A model generated the notes under the pieces. That model was not told the DNA's origin, made no database searches, and was given only the letters and a program-made list of their open reading frames with translations. Below, piece by piece: positions 55,464 to 64,000 of a stretch of 64,000 nt of DNA. The first letter of the stretch is position 1. Every line of letters begins with the position of its first letter. Origin of the DNA: Saccopteryx bilineata. Lineage: Eukaryota > Chordata > Mammalia > Chiroptera > Emballonuridae. The position numbers and the translations under genes are program-made. The stretch spans positions 21,358,875 to 21,422,874 of the forward strand of contig NC_089495.1 of NCBI RefSeq assembly GCF_036850765.1. Direction: 5' to 3'.

Positions 55464-55790
55464 TCATTGAATGAATATTTTTTGTCAATGTATCATCTTG
55501 TAACAATATATTGGAAATATCCGAACAAGAAATATCCTTCATAATGAATTTTACAGCAAGTGCTGCAGCTAGAGAATCAACGGTCAATCTTGATTTCTCA
55601 CTTGTCCAGAAATCGTTAGCAATTGAAAAAACTCTTTCAACTGCTGCATTAGTTCCAGGGCAGCACGATGTAAATTGAACAAGCATAAAAAAATTTTCAC
55701 ATGGAATATGTTCATTTTTGAAATGGCTGAATATTTCCACCCATCTTTTATCAATTTTGAGAGGTTCATTTTCCCATTGTCACATCACAC
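55444..55790 (-). pseudogene. hAT transposase C-terminal remnant
   Basis: A 98-codon frame (55740-55444) encodes the end of a hAT-family transposase. 'CCPGTNAAVERVFSIAN' fits the hAT dimerisation signature (Pro/Ser-Asn-Ala-x-x-Glu-Arg-x-Phe-Ser). It is followed by a Trp-containing Lys/Arg-Leu helix and a 'LAAALAVKFIM' segment. A second frame continues upstream to 55769, so there is a frameshift near 55740. The DDE catalytic part is absent. Flanking sequence to 55960 has an AT-rich, GGAGGAC-repeating edge that may be the element terminus. Confidence 0.75.
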
Positions 55791-55960
55791 TCAATGGATC
55801 GACTCTGCATGGATCAAATACGGACATTTACAGATTAGTCTCCAATATCAAAAAGGAGGACCTGTGGGAGGACACTTTTCGAGGGAGAACGGAACTTACA
55901 AAAGAAGGACTGTCCTCCCTAAAGGAGGACAATTGGTCACTTTAAAATAGGGTCACTTCT
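55791..55960 (-). repeat. Likely flank/terminus of the hAT element
   Basis: Repeated AGGAGGAC words (55854, 55906, 55923) and AATTGGTCACTTTAAAATAG occur directly upstream of the transposase remnant on its strand. I take this as the untranslated or truncated end of the same insertion. Confidence 0.35.
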
Positions 55961-56930
55961 AGATTTAACCTCAGGCAATTGAATATTAAAGACCGTCCTT
56001 CCTCTGCTTTAGTCTTTCCCGTGAGGGATCTGAGCTTCCCAGAGATGTGACCGCTGTCCTGACACCTGGGCTTCCACTATAGACTAGGTGAATGCACCTG
56101 ATCACAGGCATCATCATGTCCTGGCATCTGCCGCTGATGTCTGGGGTCCCACCACAGTTTCTGCTCTCAGATTCTATCTATTCTGCATTGTCCTCAATTG
56201 GACCCCACTGGGACTTCCATGCTCAATGACATCCTGGGAGACAGGGGACCCTCATCTGCCACACATCATGCTGAGAAACATCTCTCAAGCCCACTCACCT
56301 ACTTGCCACTGCTCAGACGTTGCACATATATGCATAGAACTTCTCTACAAGGATCTAGCATCTTCTGCTACTCCTGGTTAGCCAACCAATGGTCCCTTCT
56401 ATCTGGAATCCTTTAAAATTTTCTGGGGTTCTGATGCTCCCCCAGGAGTCAGTGGAGTATAGAGAGCCCCTTTTCAGGCAACCTCTAGCTATTAAACTCC
56501 ATTTTCCTTCCATTTTTCCTGTTGGGTCAAATGTAAGAACTTCCATGGCCATTCTCAGTGGGGCAGGTGTTGCCCTTTGAATTTGGGGGGAAAGATACTT
56601 AGAGTTTTCATGATTTTATTATTTTTAAAATATCAAAAATGACTATTAATGCTGTTTCAGCATCTAGAAGAAAAAAACTAAATAAATTAAAAGCAGGTTG
56701 GAAATGGGCATTAGTCAAGAAACACAAACAGTTAATATATTCACTGCTAATTCCCATGGACTCCCCTCAAGTCCTTTTCATTAGTCCTGGAGGCCTTCCA
56801 CCTTCTTCTCCCCAAAAGCCACGTCTTTGTTGGCATCCCATGCATGTCAACAAAGCCATCGAGAGCTGTAAAACACTGGAGACCTTACTCTCTTCAGAAG
56901 CCCATAAGTTAACCTACGAACTTCATGGAT
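55961..56930. other. Unassigned sequence
   Basis: Overlapping short frames at 56088-56580 on both strands. No family recognised. It may be retroviral relic DNA given the LTR-like piece that follows, but I cannot support that. Confidence 0.35.
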
Positions 56931-56931
56931 G

Positions 56932-57300
56932 TTGACAGAAGACATAAGACTCTTGGGTCAGAGACAAAGACGTTTATTACAACAATAGCAGTAGCATGAG
57001 CATTAGCATTCTCCAAGTCTCAAATCCCAGAGTGACATGAAGTGGTCCAGGTGTCTTCTTCACAAGCAGCGGATTGTGTTACAGTAGACAAATCCTAAGT
57101 ATAGGAAATCCAAGTCTTTTATGATGGGCTATAAACATGCCTGTCCTTTGTTCTGTGGGGAGACATTATCTCCATCTTCCAAGACTGCTCCACAAACATC
57201 CTGGAAGAGGTAGTCCAGAACAAAGGTAGTCAGTGCCTCTGCTATGAAGGTGCAAGAAGTCCATGAAGAATTGTCTCCCCAGGGTGAATTCCTACTCTAG
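56932..57300 (-). mobile_element. Possible solo LTR (ERVL-like)
   Basis: On the minus strand the order is a GC-balanced U3-like part, then TTGTAATAAACG (an AATAAA signal near 56970) and a 'GTCTCTGACCCAAGAGTCTTA' end followed by TGTCTTCTGTCAACA. This resembles R/U5 of ERVL/MaLR LTRs. Edges are uncertain. Confidence 0.4.
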
Positions 57301-58095
57301 TCTTCAGTAATCTATAGAATTTTTATGATTACATTGCTTCATAATCTTATTAAGCACTTGAGAGATTAAAAGAGCTGATGATGAGTAAGTGAATTTGGAA
57401 TTTCATCTTTGTTTTGGAAATCTTGAAATTTGACTACTTTATTCTAATGAGCATGTTTTACTCTCGTTAACATGAAAACTAAACTTAAGTTATTTAAAAT
57501 ATTATTTTCCTTTGTGCATATGACAAAAATTAACATACCACGCAGATTTTTGTCATCTCTTTCATTCCGTGCAGTTGTGACTGCGTTTTATCCAAATGTC
57601 CTGAGTGAGCTTCATCCACTACATTTATTACTATAGATGAAGGGAGAGTTTGCGAGAAGGTGGCCTTGAAGTTGGAAATGTCATATGGAAATACAGTAGC
57701 TTTGTCTCAGTCCTGCTATGGGAGCTGATGTGTCAGATGTCCACATTTGAACCAAAATCCTGTAGGAAGAGAAAAGTCTCCCTAACACAGCAGAAGAGAG
57801 ATACTAATTTCTAGAGACAGAGTCCCCACGAAAAGTCAAAAGCTCTCATTTGGTCAAGCTGCCTTTCATAGGAGGAACTCCTTTCTCCCTTGTTAAAATG
57901 GCAAAACCTTAATTTGGTTTGAAGAGAAAAAATGGTTAGGTTTCTATCATTCTTTCCAGACCATCCTCAGTGGCTTCCCTGAAGTCCTTGGAATGTCAGG
58001 TTCTCTAAGTTCCTGTATCCAGCTCTCTTTTTTTTTTTTCAATCTATCTCATTTTAGTTGGCCTTATCTATTCTCAGGTAATCAATCACCATGTC
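57301..58095. other. Unassigned unique sequence
   Basis: No gene or repeat recognised. A poly(T) run lies at 58027-58039. Confidence 0.4.
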
Positions 58096-58102
58096 TATTG
58101 TG

Positions 58103-58326
58103 TTCCCCGAAAATAAGACAGTGTCTTATATTAATTTTTGCTCCTAAAGATGTGCTAGGTCTTATTTTCAGAGGATATCTTATTTTTCTATGAACAAGAA
58201 TTCACATTTATTGTTGAACAAAACAGTCAACATTTATTAATATACTGTAGTCATCACAAACATCAGCATAACCAGCCAAACTCTGAATTCCATCATGAAT
58301 TTCTTGTGACTCTATTTCCATGTACA
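58103..58326. mobile_element. Miniature transposon fragment, related to 58327-58499
   Basis: Begins TTCCCCGAAAATAAGACAG, then TGTCTTATATTAATTTTTGC, the same text as the next element. After 58195 it continues into 'CACATTTATTGTTGAACAAA...ACAGTCAACATTTATTA'. It looks like a longer relative truncated or invaded by 58327-58499. Confidence 0.6.
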
Positions 58327-58499
58327 ACAATCTACCCTGTTTTCCCGAAAATAAGACAGTGTCTTGTATTAATTTTTGCTCCTAAAGATGCGTTAGGTCT
58401 TATTTTCAGAAGAGGCCTTATATTTCTAAGCTTAAAAACAACTGCACTAGGTCTTATTTTCGGGGGATGTCTTATTTTCGGGGAAACGAGGTAGATTGT
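58327..58499. mobile_element. Miniature inverted-repeat transposon
   Basis: Inverted ends: ACAATCTACCCTGTTTTCCC at left and, reverse-complemented, ACAATCTACCTCGTTTCCCC at right, both continuing CGAAAATAAGAC. 173 bp without coding capacity. The inner right end carries a second CTTATTTTCGGGGGA. The family name is uncertain. Confidence 0.75.
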
Positions 58500-58804
58500 T
58501 AGTTTACCAATGTAGTTGCTCTCTTGAGCAGGAGATCCATACATTGACAATACACTGGTCACTCCTAGTTCAAATGATCTATCAAAGTGTGGGTTGGTTT
58601 TATGATCTGCTAAAAGTTGTGCCGTATAGCCCTCTCTAGATAAAATAATTTAAACTTTCATAAATAAACTTTGTCACATCATGGCCCCTTCATAAATATT
58701 TATTAAATAAATGAGTGAAATAGCCAGGTAAAAAATAAGGGATCTAAGATGACAGTGGTTAATGATAATATGTCTTTATTTGTATATAGTGCTTTTTTGC
58801 ATTA

Positions 58805-58985
58805 TATGTATATTTTTTAAATTTAACAGGGTAACATTGATCAACGAGAGTACAAATTTTTCAGGTAAAAATTTCTATAGCATTTGAACTGTTGATTATG
58901 TTGTGTACCCAATCACCTAAATTCAAATCATTTTCTGTCACCATATATTTGTCCCCCACCCCTCTCCCAGCTTTATATTTTTAAA
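58805..58985 (-). mobile_element. LINE-1 3' UTR fragment
   Basis: The plus strand reads TTTAACAGGGTAACATTGATC, 'TTATGTTGTGTACCCAATCACC', 'CATTTTCTGTCACCATATA' and a CCCCACCCC block. Antisense LINE-1 3' UTR. Confidence 0.7.
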
Positions 58986-58999
58986 TGAACTGTTCTTCA

Positions 59000-59520
59000 T
59001 ACACTTAAATATGCTATTGCTTCACAACTAATGCAACTCTTTCCTCCAATGCTGGTGATGAATTTGTAGTGAGTAGTACTATTACCCCTTTATCTGGTCT
59101 TCCTTGTAAAGTGAATGGTACATATTAGTGGGTTAATAAAAGGATCTTCTGCTTCCATGCTTCTTCTTTCCCAGGGATGATCTCCTTTCACTCCACTTAC
59201 ACACACCTGTTCCATGGAGGATGGGGTAGTCTGGTTATAGAACAGAATAGTGCAATCAAATGTGTCATGTGACAAATAAAATCGTGGCCTCATGTGTGTA
59301 ACACTTGTAACCAGTGAAGTGACGATAAATGTTTGCATTTACAAGAATTATATAAACATTCAGCCTTTGTGAACATACCTTGGGAAAGGAATCCAAGAAC
59401 TAGATAGATAAATACTTTTAAATGTTTGCTCATAGCCAAATTTCTGAGCTTTATACTCAGTTATCAATTATAAGGAAAATCTAGAATTATTACTGAAATC
59501 ACCTAAATTTCCTAAATGTT
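59000..59520. other. Unassigned unique sequence
   Basis: No gene or repeat recognised. Confidence 0.45.
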
Positions 59521-59536
59521 CATATCATATATCAGA

Positions 59537-59745
59537 CAGAAGAGAGAGAGAAAGAAAGAAAAGAAGGAAGAAAAGAAGGAAGGAAGGAAGGGAGGAAGGG
59601 TGGAAGGAAGGGAGGAAGGAAGGAAGGAAGGAAAGAAGGAAGGAAGGAAAGAAGGAAGGAAGGAAAGAAGGAAGGAAGGAAGGAAGGAAGGAAGGAAGGA
59701 AGGAAGGAAGGAAGGAAGGAAGGAAGAAAGGAAGGAAGGAAATTA
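59537..59745 (+). repeat. (GGAA)n purine tract
   Basis: About 210 bp of nearly pure purine, chiefly GGAA/GAAG with single-base variants. Long Lys/Glu/Arg frames on one strand and Phe/Leu/Pro/Ser frames on the other are produced by the repeat and are not genes. Confidence 0.95.
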
Positions 59746-60400
59746 AATTGGAACATGCACACAACTTCTGCCGCAGAAGTCCGTGTCTCTTTGGGCCAAA
59801 ATTACTTTCAGAAAGTATTGGTTCCTTAAAGTCAATTTAAAGGCTTCCTGGAATGTCATGGCTAAAAATGAATGAAATTCCTGGCTAATTTCCTTCAAGA
59901 CAAGACAATACAAGATGATATTACATTGCTTGCTTCTGCCTGAAACCCTTCCTATCCAAAAATAAATAAGTATATTTAACATGAAAGAAATCCTAAGCCT
60001 TTAAAAAACAATCCTGGTTTTACTTGTTACATGAAACTCTTGTGTGTGTACACCTGCTATATTTGTCCTCCCTTTGTCGCGGTCGTAGGCACTTCTAGGC
60101 ATACCAAAGAGACAGCTTGCTGAATTACCAAGGTTCTGTGCTTTTAGGATAAACTGAATTAGGAACAAGGTGGCTGAACCAGACCTTTGCTGCTCCATCT
60201 GAGAATGGTCACAACCTCCAGACAAGCTGGCGACTCCAGTGAATTTCAAGTATTTGAAGAACTAAGATGGTTGAAGGCCGCCTCTTTACTGTATGTCACT
60301 TGAGCCTTGATTTTGAGCTAAATTTTTTTCTACTACATTTTTGTAATAGTATATACTCCTGGAGTCCCTACACAGTTAATTTATAGCTCAACTTGTAAAG
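59746..60400. other. Unassigned unique sequence
   Basis: No gene or repeat recognised. Confidence 0.45.
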
Positions 60401-60439
60401 CAAGTTGGTAAATGTATCAAAAGTCTTGGATTGTCCTTA

Positions 60440-60980
60440 GCTTTCCTCCCAAGAAATCCATACATGAAAATCTTTCCTAACCAAAAGCATCCTAAACATC
60501 CAAAACATTACTGTAGCATTAAAATATTGAAAAGGACCCAAATGTCCAACAGAAGGTGCTAATTAAATAAAGCATGATTATATTTGCAAAAGGCGTTTAA
60601 TAATAATGGCAAATGTTTATTATTCTATTAGCTGAAAAAAATGGATACAAAATTATATTCTCTGTATAATCACAGTATACAGAATACAAGCACGGTCCTG
60701 GCACACAGTAAGCAATTTGTTAAATGAATAAATAAATGAATCACCACTGTGTTAAAAAGAAAAAAAAATTCTTGCATAGAAAAGGAGGCTGAAATAATAT
60801 TTATATATTACTATGGTTTTCTCTGGTCAATGAAAATGGTATGATTTTTCTCTGTATTTAAAAAATTATTGTAATTAACAGCATTTTCAGAACAAGAAAA
60901 AGAAAATGTATTTTGTAAAGAAAATATATTCAGGAGCATTTCTGGAGAGTTCAACAACAAGAGAAACTAAACTGTATATT
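60440..60980 (+). repeat. Possible LINE relic with MIR-type tail inside
   Basis: 'GAAAAGGACCCAAATGTCCAAC', 'AATAAAGCATGATTATATTTGC' and 'TATTCTATTAGCTGAAAAAAATGG' resemble an old LINE 3' sequence. 'GGTCCTGGCACACAGTAAGC...TGAATAAATAAATGAA' at 60695-60740 is the end of a MIR or LINE-2. Class assignment uncertain. Confidence 0.4.
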
Positions 60981-61780
60981 TATTTTAGGCTTTCATAAAA
61001 ACTATGGTGTATAAGGCTAATTTTTTCACCTGAAATGGTATTTCAGATGCAAGTGGAGAAACATCATGTACAAAAATAAAATCTTATCTACCATCATAAT
61101 CAGTTTCCCATTAGTAAGTACCTAATTTATATCAGGTGCCAAGATAACACTGGATACCATTGTTGCGGAGTGGGTCTCAGCCTATTGATAGTGAGAAGGC
61201 CTGAGACCCTCACTCAGTCCCATACAACTTGTGGCAGCTCCCAACAGACATTTCCCCAACCAGAGCCAATGCTGTGACCGGATCAGCCCTTGTGGTTCTT
61301 ATTATGATTGCAAGAGGCACCTCAGCAAAAACCGTAATGGAACTTTGAAGAGTGAGAGTTATTACTTACAGGTCCTGGGGAATACACGGCATGACCAAAG
61401 GCCACACAGCAAGGTCATGCGTGAGAAGGTGGACTTGGGCTCTGTCTTTATCAGGGTCTGAGAATGGGTTGTCTAGGGTTTCAAAGGTTTACTCTTTCTG
61501 GGTGAATTTAAAACATAAGAACCAGAATTAAAGTGCAGTAAGGAACAAGCAGGTCAATTCTAGCGGTCAGTTACCAAGGTTGCCCAGGGCTTTCTGAAAG
61601 AACTTCATGCGTGGGGGCACCCCGGTTTCTTATCTAGTTGATTTGCTAAAATCTGTGTGATACAGCTGACAATATTTTTGCTCAAGATGATGTCTTTGGA
61701 ATGGATGCCTTGACAATCAAAACCTTGATGCCAGGCACTTACACTACGACGATTTGATCTCATTTAATTTTCATTTTATT
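60981..61780. other. Unassigned unique sequence
   Basis: No gene or repeat recognised. A 76-residue frame at 61231-61461 has no domain. Confidence 0.4.
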
Positions 61781-61782
61781 CA

Positions 61783-61995
61783 TTTATTTAATACATCTTT
61801 TGAGCACCTACTAAATACAAGACACTGTTTTAAACACAGTACTGTAAAGATGAATAACAAGAGTCTTTACCATGAAGAAATCTATAAGGAGATTTGACCT
61901 TAAGCAAATAAGGACAGAAGTGTTAAGGAAGCTGACAGACATTGTGGGGACACAAAGGAGTGGTGACTAATCCAGGTCAGGGGTGAGGGTCACAG
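61783..61995 (-). repeat. LINE-2 3' fragment
   Basis: Antisense LINE-2 end: TTCATTTATTTAATACATC, 'GAGCACCTACTAAATACAAGACAC', 'AAAGATGAATAACAAGAGTC' and 'GGGGACACAAAGGAGTGGTG'. Confidence 0.65.
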
Positions 61996-61999
61996 ACAG

Positions 62000-62555
62000 G
62001 GTTAATGATTGAGCTGAAACTGTAGGATTAAAGCAAAGGCCCCTGTTGCCTGGCCCAGCAGGCTGGAGACAGGAAAGGCAAGGCTGGGATGCAGACCAAG
62101 GCTGTGAGAGGGTTGACCTGACTTCTTCAGAAACCACTGGTCAGGGAATTGGCTTTCTCTGGTTTCCTGAAGTTTCCCAATGCAGACCTTCATATATATA
62201 TATTGTATTTCCTGTGTTATCTTACCAACAACATGCAGCTTTTTACAATCCTTTCTTCTTTCTTAGTAATCATCTAACATTCAATGCATATTCTTAAATG
62301 GTATAAAACACAAGATTTTTTTTAAGAATAAAAATGGCCTTAGAGACCTGCTTCAGCAATGATAGAAAATTGTAACTTTAGATCCTGCTGATAGAACCTG
62401 TTAAATGTTTAATCCACATAGTTTCCTGAAATTAAGGTGCTTGGAGAGAAAGGGGTAGAAAATAAGTGTTTCCTCAGATTCTGTACAGTTATAACTTCTT
62501 GAGACATAAGCTTATATAGACTACTAAATATATCTCGCACTGATCATCAATTAAA
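62000..62555. other. Unassigned unique sequence
   Basis: A TATATATATA run lies at 62193-62203. Nothing else recognised. Confidence 0.45.
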
Positions 62556-62559
62556 GCTT

Positions 62560-62725
62560 ATTTATTAATGATGTCAATAATATTACCTAATAGTTTTTTG
62601 AGAACCATCTATATGTCAGGCACTCTTTAAAATTCTTTGCACAGATTACTTCCATTAGCCATTCTAACAACCATGCAAGGCAGAAAATCTTTTCTACTCC
62701 TCATTCCACCAGTGGCTAATTGCGA
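62560..62725 (-). repeat. MIR fragment
   Basis: Antisense MIR: 'CATCTATATGTCAGGCACTC', 'CTTTGCACAGATTACTTCC', 'CATTCTAACAACCATGCAAGG'. Confidence 0.6.
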
Positions 62726-63325
62726 AAACTGCATTTGTGCTATTTTCATTAGCCATTTGATATCTTCAGGAAACAAAATCAGACATACCGTAATGGATGA
62801 ATCAGTTTCTAAAGAAGTGGCTTAGTTTTAAGTTGGCTCAGATCTTCTTTTTAAACATCATCGATTCTCCTCAAATTATCACAACCCACCAACTTAGCTA
62901 AGCCCTTATACATGGCAAATAGAACGTAACTTGGGGTTGGGACAAAATTAATTGTTTCTTCATATATTTGTAAAACGTTCTGCCCCTAAAGGTGCTGCAA
63001 TAAAAATATTTTTACAATGATCCACCTTAAAAGAACGTGGTCCTAAGAAAGTGACTTGACCAGAAATAACTAAGGGAAAGAGGAGGGGCAGAACGTTTCA
63101 GAGGGTCCTCCTCACTCCCGTTCGCATCGGTTTTACCTGGGGTCCATCCAATTACTAACTCTGGGCTGTTTACAGGAACTGCCAAGTACACTGAGCTCAG
63201 AGATCTCCTTCTTCCTATTAATTCAATTATAATGGTTTCCAGGATTAATAAACAAACTCAGAGTTTGGCAAAGGAAGCAGTTGCCACATAATAAATCATA
63301 ATACCCGTAACTCTGCCATCTAAAT
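62726..63325. other. Unassigned unique sequence
   Basis: No gene or repeat recognised. Confidence 0.45.
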
Positions 63326-63457
63326 ATAGGGTAGGGCAAAAGTAGGTTTATAGTTGTGAGTACGTTAAACACAGAGGTTATCTTTGTGTTATTATTTATT
63401 AATTATTGTATTATTTTCCATATGAACAATTGTAACCTACTTTTGCCCCACTTTATA
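63326..63457. mobile_element. mariner-type MITE
   Basis: Terminal inverted repeats GGGTAGGGCAAAAGTAGGTT (left) and AGTGGGGCAAAAGTAGGTTA (right, reverse-complemented), about 130 bp apart and flanked by TA. The TIR text is that of mammalian mariner-derived miniature elements. No transposase. Confidence 0.85.
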
Positions 63458-63639
63458 TATAATGGTATTCAAATCAAGAGTTTCCATGGAATGGATTTTA
63501 ATAGTCTTTACAAAAGGGAATTTTTAAGGAATAATATCCCTTTTTCTGTAAAGTATTACAAACTCTTGAGACTGACAGTTTTTTGTGCAGGTGGATGAAA
63601 AAATAGCAGAGCTTTGAGGGTGCTTAAGTTTATCCAGTC

Positions 63640-63812
63640 AGGTACAAGTTCTTTAACAAGCAGATGAGAAATTGAGAGCCAGGATTGCCAGAGGCAAGCT
63701 GCTGTGAAGTAAATAGCAGACCAAATTTATTGACTGTCTTCACAAAATAATAAATGACAGAAGAGAAATAGAATCTGTGACTCCCAGAGCACTATCCCAT
63801 TGTGCTATCAGA
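63640..63812 (-). repeat. Possible MIR
   Basis: 'CAGATGAGAAATTGAGAGCC' and 'GACTCCCAGAGCACTATCCC...ATTGTGCTATC' follow the antisense MIR layout. Confidence 0.45.
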
Positions 63813-63956
63813 ATAGTTAAGAAACAGATGATGGGAAGGGGTGTGGAGGTTGTAGACTTGGGCCTGGGAATAACTTCAAAATAGTCAATCATCCAGATGG
63901 GCAGGTGGCAAAAAAAAAAAGATGCTGATCTTGCTTGTTTTTCTTGTTTTGTACAG

Positions 63957-64000
63957 CAGTGGTCCCCAACCTTTTTTGGGCCACGGATCGGTTTGATGTC
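63957..64000. mobile_element. hAT-like element, left end, cut by window
   Basis: CAGTGGTCCCCAACC plus 'TTTTTTGGGCCACGGATCGG' is the terminus of a hAT-type element I know from bat genomes. Only 44 bp lie in the window. Confidence 0.75.

Noticed and set aside
59516..59764. Lys/Glu/Gly-rich and Phe/Leu/Pro/Ser-rich frames
   Set aside because: Products of the GGAA tract.

Overview
The window is mammalian intergenic or intronic DNA with no protein-coding gene I can support. Every long reading frame is short and falls inside a repeat, a microsatellite or unique sequence without coding character. The organism looks like a bat, most likely a horseshoe bat (Rhinolophus) or close relative. I infer this from two tRNA-derived SINE families I associate with bats: one with a 'GCCCTGGC...TGGTTGG' head, one with a 'CCTGACCTGTGGTGGCGCAG' head. 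Several hAT-like, Tigger and mariner miniature DNA transposons and bat-type LINE-1 3' ends fit. The genus is an inference; 'placental mammal' is secure.

Layout. 1-9 kb: old MIR, LINE-2 and MLT1-like LTR fragments in unique sequence. 9-19 kb: LINE-1 3' ends, a hAT-like miniature element, and clusters of SINEs, two of which share one target site. 17.9-19 kb: a LINE-2 split by a LINE-1. 19-22 kb: a Tigger element and a HAL1-type LINE. 22-37 kb: mostly unique sequence with MIR, LINE-2, MER5 and LINE-1 relics and one dated SINE. 37.26-43.38 kb: the main structure, a DNA transposon that has taken in retroviral sequence repeatedly. Four copies of one ~700-bp LTR family lie here with an internally deleted provirus. 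Target-site duplications (TSDs) show that two LTRs jumped into a third (CCCAC and ATGGG) and a fourth jumped into the last bases of the provirus 3' LTR (CTGAC). 43.7-45 kb: a 98% identical 163-bp direct repeat pair, with a 30-bp CCAAT-bearing tandem array against the second copy. 46.7-54 kb: LINE-1 ends, SINEs, and two stretches that may be conserved regulatory DNA. 55.4-56 kb: the C-terminal end of a hAT transposase beside a perfect hairpin. 56.9-64 kb: a possible LTR, paired miniature elements, a 210-bp GGAA tract, LINE relics, a mariner hairpin and the first bases of another hAT-like element cut by the window edge.

Nothing here acts as a pathway or operon. The value of the window is the dated order of insertions. 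I see no previously undescribed gene system. The best-supported unusual structure is the 37-43 kb stack, whose boundaries can be resolved to the base. The recognised nuclear LINE-1 fragments lie almost all on the minus strand, which may hint that the window is an intron of a plus-strand gene.
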